Assembly (NCBI GenBank): GCA_046160675.1
Contig: JBJXHH010000053.1
Span: 1 to 50,839, forward strand
Reading direction: 5' to 3'
From: JACMJP01 sp046160675
GTDB taxonomy: Bacteria > Bacteroidota > Bacteroidia > Chitinophagales > BACL12
DNA length: 50,839 nt
The notes beneath the pieces are model-generated. The model had not been told where the DNA came from. It worked only from the letters and a program-made list of their open reading frames with translations, and made no database searches. Positions 7,397 through 14,479 of the stretch are shown here, one piece after another. The position numbers and the translations under genes were made by a program. Positions within the stretch are counted from its first letter, which is position 1. Every line of letters starts with the position of its first letter.

Positions 7397-8590
7397 TCAG
7401 ATTGCTTTGTCAAGAATTTTATATAAGCTGTCCCAGGTATAATACTGTGATGCCGTTTTTTTACTTTCCTGAGCTATCTTGTTCCAAGTATTTTTATCTC
7501 TCAATAACAGTTTTATTTTTTCTGAGAAAGTTTCCAGATCATCGGTAATAAAAATATCTTTTCCATCAGTTACTTTCAATCCCTCAGCACCAATTGTTGT
7601 TGTTACCATAGGGATACCTCTGCATAAACCATTGATAGTTTTCACTTTCATTCCGCTGCCAAAGCGAAGAGGAATTACATTCACTTTGCATTTTGTAAAG
7701 TATTCTTCAAGATCATCAACAAAACCGGTTATAATAATATCTTTTGTCTTTTTAGATATATCTATAAGTCGTTCATCAGGCTTTTTCCCTATAATGTATA
7801 ACTTCAATTCCGGGAATTCCATTTTTAGATTCGCCCAGCATCCTTCTATAAACCAGATGAGGCCTTCAATATTTGCTTCCCATGTTAAGGTGCCTACATA
7901 AACTAAGCTATTTTCCAGCGTTTCATAATCCGGTATCGGAATCTTTATCTGATCATCTTCGCCTATATGCAGATAATCATAGTATTTAAGTTTTCTTTTT
8001 TCCAGGTCCGGCTCATGAATCTCGTTATCATTAGCTCCACCCAGCACAACATCAGCCTGTGCAACATATTTCAATTCCCATTTTTTGATCCTCCGTGCTT
8101 CAGCATTAATAACAATTTTTTTTACTGGATCTTTTTCAACTTCTGCATACCTGCTCCAAATAAGAAACTCAGCATTGTGAGTTCTGAAAACAACTTTGCC
8201 TTTATAATTTTTCGGAATATATTGCATCACCTCATAGTGTTCTGCCAGTATCACATCATAGTCATTCGCAATTTCTTCAATTTTTTGTTTCATAGCTGAA
8301 GAGTAGTTGCGAAACATGTTGATAGTTATTCCTTTAAGGTAACTTTTAATAAGATTCCTCCCATTTCTTTCAACATTCAACTCTTCGAAATAATAGTTCT
8401 GAATTCCTGTATCCCTGATAAAAGCATCTTTATATTTCACATCATCACCTTTAAGAAAACAAGCAAAAAACAGGTCATGATTTTTATGCAGGTAAGAAAA
8501 TAATTTGAATGAATTAAAAAGGCTTGCGCCATGATTGGTTGGATAAGGGAGGTGAATAGTAATATGAATTACTTTCTTTCTTTGTGGCAT
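7397..8590 (-). CDS. Glycosyltransferase, GT4/GT1 fold
   Basis: A 397-residue GT-B glycosyltransferase. The N-terminal acceptor domain begins KKVIHITIHLPYPTNHGASL and contains VILAEHYEVMQYIP and VVFRTHNAEFLIWSRY, the usual H-N-A segment. The C-terminal donor domain has LVYVGTLTWEANIEGLIWF, LYIIGKKPD, ITGFVDDLEEYFTKCKVNVIPLR and GSGMKVKTINGLCRGIPMV. The last carries the retaining-enzyme E/K-type donor loop, although the canonical catalytic E-x7-E is not obvious. It shares one base with the stop of the upstream sulfotransferase and is followed after 2 bases by the second sulfotransferase, so the three are co-translated. Donor sugar unknown; GDP-heptose is a reasonable candidate because its synthesis is encoded in the same run of genes. 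Confidence 0.88.
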   Translation of the reverse strand: MPQRKKVIHITIHLPYPTNHGASLFNSFKLFSYLHKNHDLFFACFLKGDDVKYKDAFIRDTGIQNYYFEELNVERNGRNLIKSYLKGITINMFRNYSSAMKQKIEEIANDYDVILAEHYEVMQYIPKNYKGKVVFRTHNAEFLIWSRYAEVEKDPVKKIVINAEARRIKKWELKYVAQADVVLGGANDNEIHEPDLEKRKLKYYDYLHIGEDDQIKIPIPDYETLENSLVYVGTLTWEANIEGLIWFIEGCWANLKMEFPELKLYIIGKKPDERLIDISKKTKDIIITGFVDDLEEYFTKCKVNVIPLRFGSGMKVKTINGLCRGIPMVTTTIGAEGLKVTDGKDIFITDDLETFSEKIKLLLRDKNTWNKIAQESKKTASQYYTWDSLYKILDKAI

Positions 8591-9612
8591 TACTTTAATC
8601 TTCTTTTTATTGCTTCTACTATATTTTTCATGCGATGCAAGTTAAAAAGGATAGCAAGAACAATTTTAACAGGGAAAGAAATATAATAATACAGTAGGCT
8701 GAAAACACCCGGTTTCATTTCCTTTATATCATAACCGAACTGTTGCATATATTCCCCGCAAATGTTCTGGCAGAAATAAATTTCAGTTTTATTCAGGCCA
8801 CCTTTTTCCCAATTACCGGCTCGTTCGGTTTTTATTCCGAAACTTTCCGGAAGGTCAGCCTCATTACTGCTTCCTACTTGCGGAATACTCAGCATTTCCG
8901 GGGTAAATTCTATTTCAAGAAATTTGCATAATCTCTTTATTTCATGTTCGCTGTTATTCACAAGTTTTTCAAAGATCATATGATGCACCTGCAGGTGGTT
9001 TTTAAATCTAAGTGCAGAGCGAACGCTTGAATTCCAGAGTTTTGAAATTGTAATAGGATGATAATTTATTTTCAGGCGGCGTTGTTCTTTTTTCGTCATA
9101 AACTTTGCACCCATCTCCCTGCGCTGCCATTTTCTTTTTTGTGAAAGCATCACCCCTCTTGGATCCCTAACCATGTTTATTATTTTGCACTGAGGGAACA
9201 ATTCTAATATTTCCTGGATATAAAACACATCTTGCGGTGTTTTTTCACAAGGGATTACTTTGAAATGTTTTCTTGCTTCATAAAACAAAAATGCTTCGAG
9301 AACAAGATGGGAAAATATCTTTCCAGGAATGTTTTTTAGAATATCTTCAGCTTCAGTTTTGTATTTTTCTACATTCATTTCAGACAGATATCCGTCTCTT
9401 TGAATGAATAAAAGTTTTGAAGCAAGTTCTAAAGCTTCTTTTGCTTCAATTTCTCTTTCTTTATCGGAAGTGCTCCAAAGCTGTTCAAAGAAATGGAGTT
9501 CTTCAAGCATGTAAATTTCAGGGTGGTTACCTAATACCCTCCGCATCATAGTAGTACCGCTGCGGGAATTTCCGACAATAAAAATGATCTTATTAGTTCC
9601 AGGTAAACTCAT
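8590..9612 (-). CDS. Sulfotransferase (Sulfotransfer_3/1-like)
   Basis: A 340-residue protein with both PAPS-binding motifs intact. IIFIVGNSRSGTTMMRRVL (residues 9-27) is the 5'-phosphosulfate loop with Arg17, Ser18 and Thr20-21. INMVRDPRGVMLSQ (145-158) is the 3'-phosphate motif with Arg149 and Ser157. LEELHFFEQLW follows the first helix as in bacterial Sulfotransfer_3 proteins. The C-terminal third adds a basic and hydrophobic segment (LYYYISFPVKIVLAILFNL) that could lie on the membrane. It is the first gene of the glycan run; the next gene starts on its stop codon (TAATG). It differs clearly from the 242-residue sulfotransferase, so the locus has two unrelated sulfo-type enzymes. Acceptor unknown; a sulfated surface glycan is inferred. 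Confidence 0.85.
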   Translation of the reverse strand: MSLPGTNKIIFIVGNSRSGTTMMRRVLGNHPEIYMLEELHFFEQLWSTSDKEREIEAKEALELASKLLFIQRDGYLSEMNVEKYKTEAEDILKNIPGKIFSHLVLEAFLFYEARKHFKVIPCEKTPQDVFYIQEILELFPQCKIINMVRDPRGVMLSQKRKWQRREMGAKFMTKKEQRRLKINYHPITISKLWNSSVRSALRFKNHLQVHHMIFEKLVNNSEHEIKRLCKFLEIEFTPEMLSIPQVGSSNEADLPESFGIKTERAGNWEKGGLNKTEIYFCQNICGEYMQQFGYDIKEMKPGVFSLLYYYISFPVKIVLAILFNLHRMKNIVEAIKRRLK

Positions 9613-9619
9613 GCGAAGG

Positions 9620-9647
9620 CTGTAAATATACAGTGCCGGAAACCGGC
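9620..9647. repeat. Two adjacent inverted repeats before the glycan operon
   Basis: Just upstream of the first glycan gene lie a perfect dyad CTGTA-AATA-TACAG (9620-9633) and, one base further, GCCGG-AAA-CCGGC (9635-9647). On the minus strand the first dyad contains TATATTTA, one base off the TAnnTTTG -7 box and about 7 bases before the ATG at 9612, so a nearly leaderless promoter inside an operator is possible. The second repeat has no T-run after it, so it is not a standard terminator for the upstream peptidase gene. Confidence 0.4.
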
Positions 9648-9680
9648 CTCAGGGTTGCATTTGAAGATATTACCAACACT

Positions 9681-11570
9681 TTATTTCAATCCAAGTAACT
9701 CATCCATAGTAGCCTGAGAAACCGCATGGTAGCCGGGTCTTGCTTTTTCATAAATTTTTAAGGCAAGTTCTTTCTGATTCGTATTTACCATTGCCTTATA
9801 TAAAGGCGTAAGGAATTTTCTCCTTCCGATATTACAGAGAAAGTTTTCTATGGCCGGATATGCTTTCCTGTATTGGTTGTTTAGGCACAACAAAAACCAC
9901 TCATCTGCAATTTCTGCATTCCCTGAATTTGTGAAATGAAATGTTTCATCTAACTTACTTATCTTTTCCAGTGATAGCGTATCAGGTAGTTGTTGTAAAA
10001 ACCTAAGCCATTCATGTGTACTCCACTCATTTGTTTGTAATGTATTTGCGGTTGCACCTTCATTAAACTTTTTGGCTTCTCCATCCACCTTATTAAAGTT
10101 TTCAGAAATAATTACCGGGCAGTTCGCAGGAATACCGGGTTTATATATCCATTCCTGAACGTCAATTCCGGAAAATTTTTCTTTATTCGGTTCAATCAGG
10201 TTTTTATTAAGGTATGATACAAAATCTTCCGTTGTCCTGCTTTGGAATTTATTTTCATGAAACCAATTATTTACAAAGGCATCAAACTTTTCTCTGCCAA
10301 CTGTTTGTTCGAGCAGCTTTAAAAATAAATTTCCTTTTTCATACGCTATGTCATTCATGCCGTCGTCAGGGTTTCTTCCTGCGAGGTTTAATTTTAAATG
10401 TGTATCTGCAGAAGTATTTCCAAGATCTGCAACCGTTGCTATTAAATCTTCTTTCCCTAAAACTTCAAGCATATCTTCATAGTCATTTCCATATAACGCT
10501 TCCATGATGCGGTTTTCAAAATACACTGTAAACCCTTCGTTCAGCCAGAAATCGTCCCATGTGGCATTCGTTACAAGGTTCCCGCTCCAGCTATGTGCCA
10601 TTTCATGAGCAATAAGCGCCACCAGGCTTCTGTCTCCTGAAATAATTGTGGGTGTAGCAAAAGTAATTCTCGGATTTTCCATGCCACCAAAAGGAAAACT
10701 TGGTGGAAGAACAATGACATCATATCTGCCCCATTCATAATTTCCATAAAGTTTTTCAGCGGTTTCAAGCATTTTTTGCATGTCAGCAAATTCATACACA
10801 CATTTATCAATCATACTTGGCTGTGCATATACTCCTGTTTCTGCTCCGATAGGCTTAAACACAAAATCACCCACGGCAAGCGCCATCAAATAAGAGGGAA
10901 TAGGTTGCGGCATTTTAAAATGATAAACTCCGTCTGCGCTTTTTTCCGTTGGATTTTCAGCACTCATAACCGCCATGTTTCCTTTAGGTGTAATTATCGT
11001 TGCGTTATAAGTAAATCTTACCCCTGGACCGTCCTGACATGGAATCCATGTTCGGCATAAAATAGCCTGGCTTTGGGTAAAAAGAAAAGGAGAAGTCTTT
11101 TCTGCAGTTTGTTCAGGTTTTAGCCACTGAAGGGCATCAGCACCGGGAGTAGTTTCGTAATAAATTGTTGTTTGAGATATATGTTTCGGGATATCTATCA
11201 GTAAAGCCGAACCAAGTACGGAATCAGAATCTCCCATTGAAAATTCAGCAGGTACTTCTTCATCTCCATTGACTAAAACAACACTTTGAATTTTCAAATT
11301 TCTTGTGTCAAGGATCAATAGTGTTGCATCGGTTGTGTGTTGTACCGTCCATGTGGCGAAGCCCTTTAGTTTGGTTGAATCAAAATCAACTTGCAGAGAA
11401 AGATCAAGATGTTTTACTACAATGTCGTTTGGCTTTGCATAAGAGTGCGGATCGTTAGCATACATAACAGAAGGTTTAGGAATTTCAGTATTTTTTTGCT
11501 GTTTATCTCCATCATTACATGCGGCAAAAAAAGTAATAATAGAAATGTAGATAGGAAAGGTAAACTTCAT
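9681..11570 (-). CDS. M1 family metalloaminopeptidase lipoprotein, LTA4 hydrolase-like
   Basis: Zinc aminopeptidase of 629 residues. The N-terminus is a lipoprotein signal with a lipobox ending FAAC (Cys18), so the enzyme is anchored to a membrane outside the cytoplasm. The beta-sheet N-domain leads to the exopeptidase motif FGGMENPRITF (Gly295-Asn299), the zinc motif HEMAH (322-326) with the third ligand Glu345 in FWLNEGFTVY, and the transition-state Tyr in AYEKGNLFLKLLE. The C-terminal helical domain resembles that of leukotriene A4 hydrolase (HEWLRFLQQLP, ALKIYEKARPGYHAVSQ). Length and order match bacterial LTA4H-type M1 peptidases. It probably trims peptides for nutrition. It lies 68 bases upstream of the glycan locus on the same strand and is not obviously part of it. 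Confidence 0.95.
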   Translation of the reverse strand: MKFTFPIYISIITFFAACNDGDKQQKNTEIPKPSVMYANDPHSYAKPNDIVVKHLDLSLQVDFDSTKLKGFATWTVQHTTDATLLILDTRNLKIQSVVLVNGDEEVPAEFSMGDSDSVLGSALLIDIPKHISQTTIYYETTPGADALQWLKPEQTAEKTSPFLFTQSQAILCRTWIPCQDGPGVRFTYNATIITPKGNMAVMSAENPTEKSADGVYHFKMPQPIPSYLMALAVGDFVFKPIGAETGVYAQPSMIDKCVYEFADMQKMLETAEKLYGNYEWGRYDVIVLPPSFPFGGMENPRITFATPTIISGDRSLVALIAHEMAHSWSGNLVTNATWDDFWLNEGFTVYFENRIMEALYGNDYEDMLEVLGKEDLIATVADLGNTSADTHLKLNLAGRNPDDGMNDIAYEKGNLFLKLLEQTVGREKFDAFVNNWFHENKFQSRTTEDFVSYLNKNLIEPNKEKFSGIDVQEWIYKPGIPANCPVIISENFNKVDGEAKKFNEGATANTLQTNEWSTHEWLRFLQQLPDTLSLEKISKLDETFHFTNSGNAEIADEWFLLCLNNQYRKAYPAIENFLCNIGRRKFLTPLYKAMVNTNQKELALKIYEKARPGYHAVSQATMDELLGLK

Positions 11571-11635
11571 ATAAAAGGAAATAATTGAACCACCCCTACA
11601 TTTTTGACATAGTGGTTTGATAAAGTTTTTTAAAA

Positions 11636-11815
11636 TTAAAGGTAATCAAGTGCCAGCATGAAGCTTGTAAATACAAATGGCAGCATGATCCAAAAAAACT
11701 GTGAATAAAAGATGACGAGAAAAATGCAAGCTGCTGTAGATACAAGTGCCATGAGCCAATATGCGGCTTTCGACTTTTTCTCTGAAGCGTTTTGCTGATT
11801 ATTAGTTCCTTCCAT
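11636..11815 (-). CDS. Small two-helix membrane protein, unknown function
   Basis: A 59-residue protein. The charged N-terminus (MEGTNNQQNASEKKSKAAY) is followed by two hydrophobic stretches separated by a short turn (LMALVSTAACIFLVIFY and FFWIMLPFVFTSFMLAL), so it is a helical hairpin in the inner membrane. The frame is open to 11989, but the ATG at 11815 is favoured because a perfect -7 box lies 19 bases before it and the upstream codons look non-coding. It is divergent from the sodium:solute symporter. Some symporters of this superfamily have tiny two-helix partner subunits, so a partner role is conceivable, but no residues prove it. I do not recognise the family. Confidence 0.6.
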   Translation of the reverse strand: MEGTNNQQNASEKKSKAAYWLMALVSTAACIFLVIFYSQFFWIMLPFVFTSFMLALDYL

Positions 11816-11833
11816 GATTAGAATTTTGCGACG

Positions 11834-11841
11834 CAAATATA
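11834..11841 (-). promoter_or_regulatory. -7 box TATATTTG for the small membrane protein
   Basis: A perfect TAnnTTTG on the minus strand, with transcription expected near 11827 and the ATG at 11815, so a very short leader. The -33 element is unclear. It decides between the long open frame (start 11989, upstream of this promoter) and the short one. Confidence 0.5.
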
Positions 11842-11897
11842 AAAACTTACAAGGGATATCTGTTGAAAACATCAGAAAAATTGTTGATTTGTCCGGG

Positions 11898-11927
11898 TTT
11901 GAAATTTTGAAGAAGTTTTTATTTTTA
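11898..11927 (+). promoter_or_regulatory. Candidate promoter of the sodium:solute symporter
   Basis: TTTG at 11898-11901, an 18-base spacer, then TATTTTTA at 11920-11927 (last base of TAnnTTTG differs). The leader would be about 60 bases. It lies between the divergent small gene and the symporter. Reasonable but imperfect. Confidence 0.35.
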
Positions 11928-11994
11928 CATGCCTTTCCAGAAAAGGTGCATTGAAAAACAATTATCACAACCAAAACAAACCACAGCATAAATA

Positions 11995-13401
11995 ATGTTG
12001 ATCACTTTTGTTGTCATTTACCTGGTGATAACTTTCCTGGTGGGCATTTACACAAGTAGACTGGTTAGGGGTTCCCGTGATTTTGTGCAAGCGGGGCGAA
12101 GGCTTCCTTTGTTCTTAAACGCTGCTGACCTGTTCGCTCTTTGGTTCGGTTCTGAAACAATTTTTGGAGCAAGTAGTGAATTTGCACAACATGGACTAAA
12201 AGGTGTTGTTGAAGATCCTTTCGGGGCAGCTTTGTGCCTGGTGTTGTTCGGGATGTTTTTTATCCGCCGTCTCTACCGGATGAACCTGTACACTCTTGGC
12301 GACTTGTTTAAAATAAAGTATGGAAGAACTACTGAAATTACTGCAAGTTTTTTTATGCTTCTAACCTTCTTCGGCTACATTGCTGCACAATTTGTTGCCC
12401 TGGGTTATATATTTTCTTATGCTACGGGTGGTGCCATCAGTATTCAAATGGCATCCATGATATGCGCTGTGATTGTTATGATTTATACAATGGTGGGAGG
12501 CATGTGGGCGGTTTCCATTACTGACTTTATTCAAAGTATAGTAATTGTTATCGGCTTCATTTTGGCTGTTATTTTTCTGCTCAATGTTACTGGAGGTTTC
12601 AATGTTGTAATTGCGAATGCGCCTGAAAACACATTCAGGTTTTTACCCGACGGCGAACCATTTTCAATCATTAACTGGCTTGGAGCATGGATGGTAGTGG
12701 GGCTAGGATATATTCCCTCTCAGGATGTGTTTCAAAGAGCTAATGCTGCAAGAAACGAAAAAAGTGCTGTACGATCTATGTATATAGGGGCGGGTTTATA
12801 CATTCTTATTGCGATGATGCCTTTGTTCATCACCCTTTGCGCAAAAGTTATGTACCCGTCAAATACATTTGAAGATACCCAGGCTATCATACTTACTATG
12901 ATAACACAACATACTCCACTTTGGCTACAGATAATTTTCTTCGGCGCTTTACTCTCAGCTGTTCTAAGTACTTGTAGCGGTGCCATTCTTGCACCCGCAA
13001 GCATCCTTGCAGAAAATTTCATCAAGCCTCTTTCTAAAAAAACATATACTGATAAACAATTTCTTCATTTGTTACGCTGGAGTGTTGTGATCATTGGTTG
13101 TATTTCTATGAGTATGAGCTTAGTCAGAACAAACATATTTGCATTAGTAGCTGAGTCTGCCATATTAGGCATGGTTTCTTTACTTGCTCCAGTAGTTGCC
13201 GGCTTATACTCTAAAACGGCTACTAAAGAAGGCGCCATGTTATCCATGTTCAGCGGTATTATTATTTATGTAGTGTTTGAATATGTATTCCCGGTTTTAC
13301 CGATAGAAGCTTTCCTTCCTGCAACGTTTGTGAGCTTCGGGTTTATGTATGCAGGAAAATATTTTGTTCCCAGGGAAAAAAGAATACTTCAAAATGTATA
13401 A
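11995..13401 (+). CDS. Sodium:solute symporter family transporter
   Basis: A 468-residue integral membrane protein with about 13 hydrophobic helices in the solute:sodium symporter (SSS) layout. The first helix is followed by RDFVQAGRRLPLFLNAADLFALWFGSETIFG, the family's substrate and sodium entrance. Then come LYTLGDLFKIKYGR (the usual T-L-x-D-x-x-x-x-R-Y-G loop), MVGGMWAVSITDFIQ, IPSQDVFQRANAARNEKSA and SAVLSTCSGAILAPASILAEN (the conserved S-T/S-x-x-S-A helix). These are classical marks of PutP/SGLT-fold carriers. The solute cannot be told from sequence; amino acid, sugar and organic-acid carriers all share these features. The gene ends 10 bases before a strong two-way terminator. Confidence 0.92.
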   Translation: MLITFVVIYLVITFLVGIYTSRLVRGSRDFVQAGRRLPLFLNAADLFALWFGSETIFGASSEFAQHGLKGVVEDPFGAALCLVLFGMFFIRRLYRMNLYTLGDLFKIKYGRTTEITASFFMLLTFFGYIAAQFVALGYIFSYATGGAISIQMASMICAVIVMIYTMVGGMWAVSITDFIQSIVIVIGFILAVIFLLNVTGGFNVVIANAPENTFRFLPDGEPFSIINWLGAWMVVGLGYIPSQDVFQRANAARNEKSAVRSMYIGAGLYILIAMMPLFITLCAKVMYPSNTFEDTQAIILTMITQHTPLWLQIIFFGALLSAVLSTCSGAILAPASILAENFIKPLSKKTYTDKQFLHLLRWSVVIIGCISMSMSLVRTNIFALVAESAILGMVSLLAPVVAGLYSKTATKEGAMLSMFSGIIIYVVFEYVFPVLPIEAFLPATFVSFGFMYAGKYFVPREKRILQNV

Positions 13402-13410
13402 GGAATTTTG

Positions 13411-13448
13411 AAAAAAATAAGCCCCGCATATGCGGGGCTTATTTTTTT
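13411..13448. terminator. Bidirectional intrinsic terminator
   Basis: A-run, then a near-perfect palindrome whose core is GCCCCGCATATGCGGGGC (13421-13438), then a T-run. The arms extend through AAATAA/TTATTT, so the hairpin has a U-tract on both strands. It ends the symporter transcript from the left and the tRNA-His transcript from the right. Confidence 0.93.
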
Positions 13449-13450
13449 CG

Positions 13451-13525
13451 GGTGAAAGATGGGGCTCGAACCCACGACCCTCTGAACCACAATCAGATGC
13501 TCTAACCAGCTGAGCTACATTCACC
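13451..13525 (-). tRNA. tRNA-His (GTG anticodon)
   Basis: A 75-base cloverleaf on the minus strand. The D arm is TAGCTCAGCTGGTTAGAGCA, the anticodon stem TCTGA/TCAGA holds loop TTGTGGT (anticodon GTG), and the T arm is GTGGG-TTCGAGC-CCCAT. The encoded extra G at the 5' end pairs with C73, the identity mark of tRNA-His. The acceptor stem has one T-T mismatch at position 6:67. CCA is not encoded. Confidence 0.96.
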
Positions 13526-13537
13526 GTTTTAGGAGTG

Positions 13538-13545
13538 CAAAAATA
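13538..13545 (-). promoter_or_regulatory. -7 box TATTTTTG of tRNA-His
   Basis: A perfect TAnnTTTG 12 bases before the tRNA on the minus strand, giving transcription from about 13531, just ahead of the mature 5' end. No exact -33 TTG at standard distance. Confidence 0.55.
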
Positions 13546-13588
13546 AGAATTCTGGTTGAAGAATTTTGAAGGGATTCAGAATTGGGGC

Positions 13589-14353
13589 TTACTTCTCATT
13601 ATACCATTTACTCACCATCCCCCAGTCAATTACATTCCAGATTGAGTTCAGATAGTCCGCTCTTTTATTCTGATGCTTCAGATAATAAGCATGTTCCCAC
13701 ACATCAACACCCATTAGGGGTTTGCCCCTTTGCGCACCAATATCCATCATTGGATTGTCCTGGTTTGCTGTATTTACAATACTTAAATTACCTGAAACAT
13801 CTTTAACAAGCCATGTCCACCCGCTGCCGAATAATCCCAGTGCGTTTTTTTGGAATTCTGCTTTAAATGTATCCAGGTCATTCCATTTTGCTATCATCGC
13901 ATTTCTGAAAGTATCACTTGTTACACTGTTTGCAGCGTTGGGGCTCATCATCTTCCAAAAGAAAGAATGATTCCAATGTCCACCACCATGATTCCTGATA
14001 GCTGTTCGAACAGATTCAGGGATGGTATTTATATTCATAATTAACTCATCGAGAGATTTTTCTTTTAACTCGGATACTTTTTCAATTGCCTCATTCAGTT
14101 TTGTAACATAGGTTTGATGATGCTTATCATGATGTATCTGCATAGTTATTGCATCAATATGGGGTTCTAAGGCTCCAAAATCATATCCAAGAGGTGGTAA
14201 GGTAAATGCACCGCCCGGCAATTTTGTATTCTCAAGGTTTACATTTTGTAGCTCAAATGCCTGCAAGCGCAGCGAATTGAACAAACCCATACCTGCAACA
14301 GTAAGGGCACCTTTTTTTATAAAATTGCGTCGGCTAGCTTTCTGATTTTTCAT
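13589..14353 (-). CDS. Tat-exported superoxide dismutase, Mn-type
   Basis: A 254-residue Fe/Mn superoxide dismutase that removes superoxide. It starts with a twin-arginine signal (SRRNFIKKG, residues 7-15, followed by a hydrophobic stretch and a likely cut near residue 32), so it should be folded with metal in the cytoplasm and exported. The enzyme begins at FTLPPLGYDFGALEPHID. Metal ligands are His74 (MQIHHDKHH), His129 (GGGHWNHSFFW), Asp217 and His221 (DVWEHAYYL). Glycines at 123-125 and Gln198 in NQDNPMM are the Mn-type pattern rather than the Fe-type Gln near WNH, though cambialistic activity cannot be excluded. Single gene on the minus strand, back to back with the copper ATPase. The extra 45 N-terminal residues compared with cytoplasmic enzymes are the signal and a linker. 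Confidence 0.95.
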   Translation of the reverse strand: MKNQKASRRNFIKKGALTVAGMGLFNSLRLQAFELQNVNLENTKLPGGAFTLPPLGYDFGALEPHIDAITMQIHHDKHHQTYVTKLNEAIEKVSELKEKSLDELIMNINTIPESVRTAIRNHGGGHWNHSFFWKMMSPNAANSVTSDTFRNAMIAKWNDLDTFKAEFQKNALGLFGSGWTWLVKDVSGNLSIVNTANQDNPMMDIGAQRGKPLMGVDVWEHAYYLKHQNKRADYLNSIWNVIDWGMVSKWYNEK

Positions 14354-14446
14354 ATTGAAGTTAGTTACCTGTTAAAGAATATGTAAATATAATTCTTAAA
14401 GCTTATGAGTTTCAGTGAGGTTCAAAATTTAACTCTATGTTTTCTC

Positions 14447-14454
14447 TAATTTTG
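14447..14454 (+). promoter_or_regulatory. -7 box TAATTTTG before the copper ATPase
   Basis: A perfect TAnnTTTG directly upstream of the ATPase. Transcription would begin near 14460, at or after the GTG at 14459, so translation most likely starts at the ATG at 14480. No convincing -33 TTG. No CueR-like dyad was seen. Confidence 0.4.
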
Positions 14455-14479
14455 CCAAGTGGGTGAAAAAATAAAAGAC

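Noticed and set aside
13297..13524. Minus-strand frame beginning MNVAQLVRASDCG
   Set aside because: This is translation of the tRNA-His gene, a common annotation artefact.
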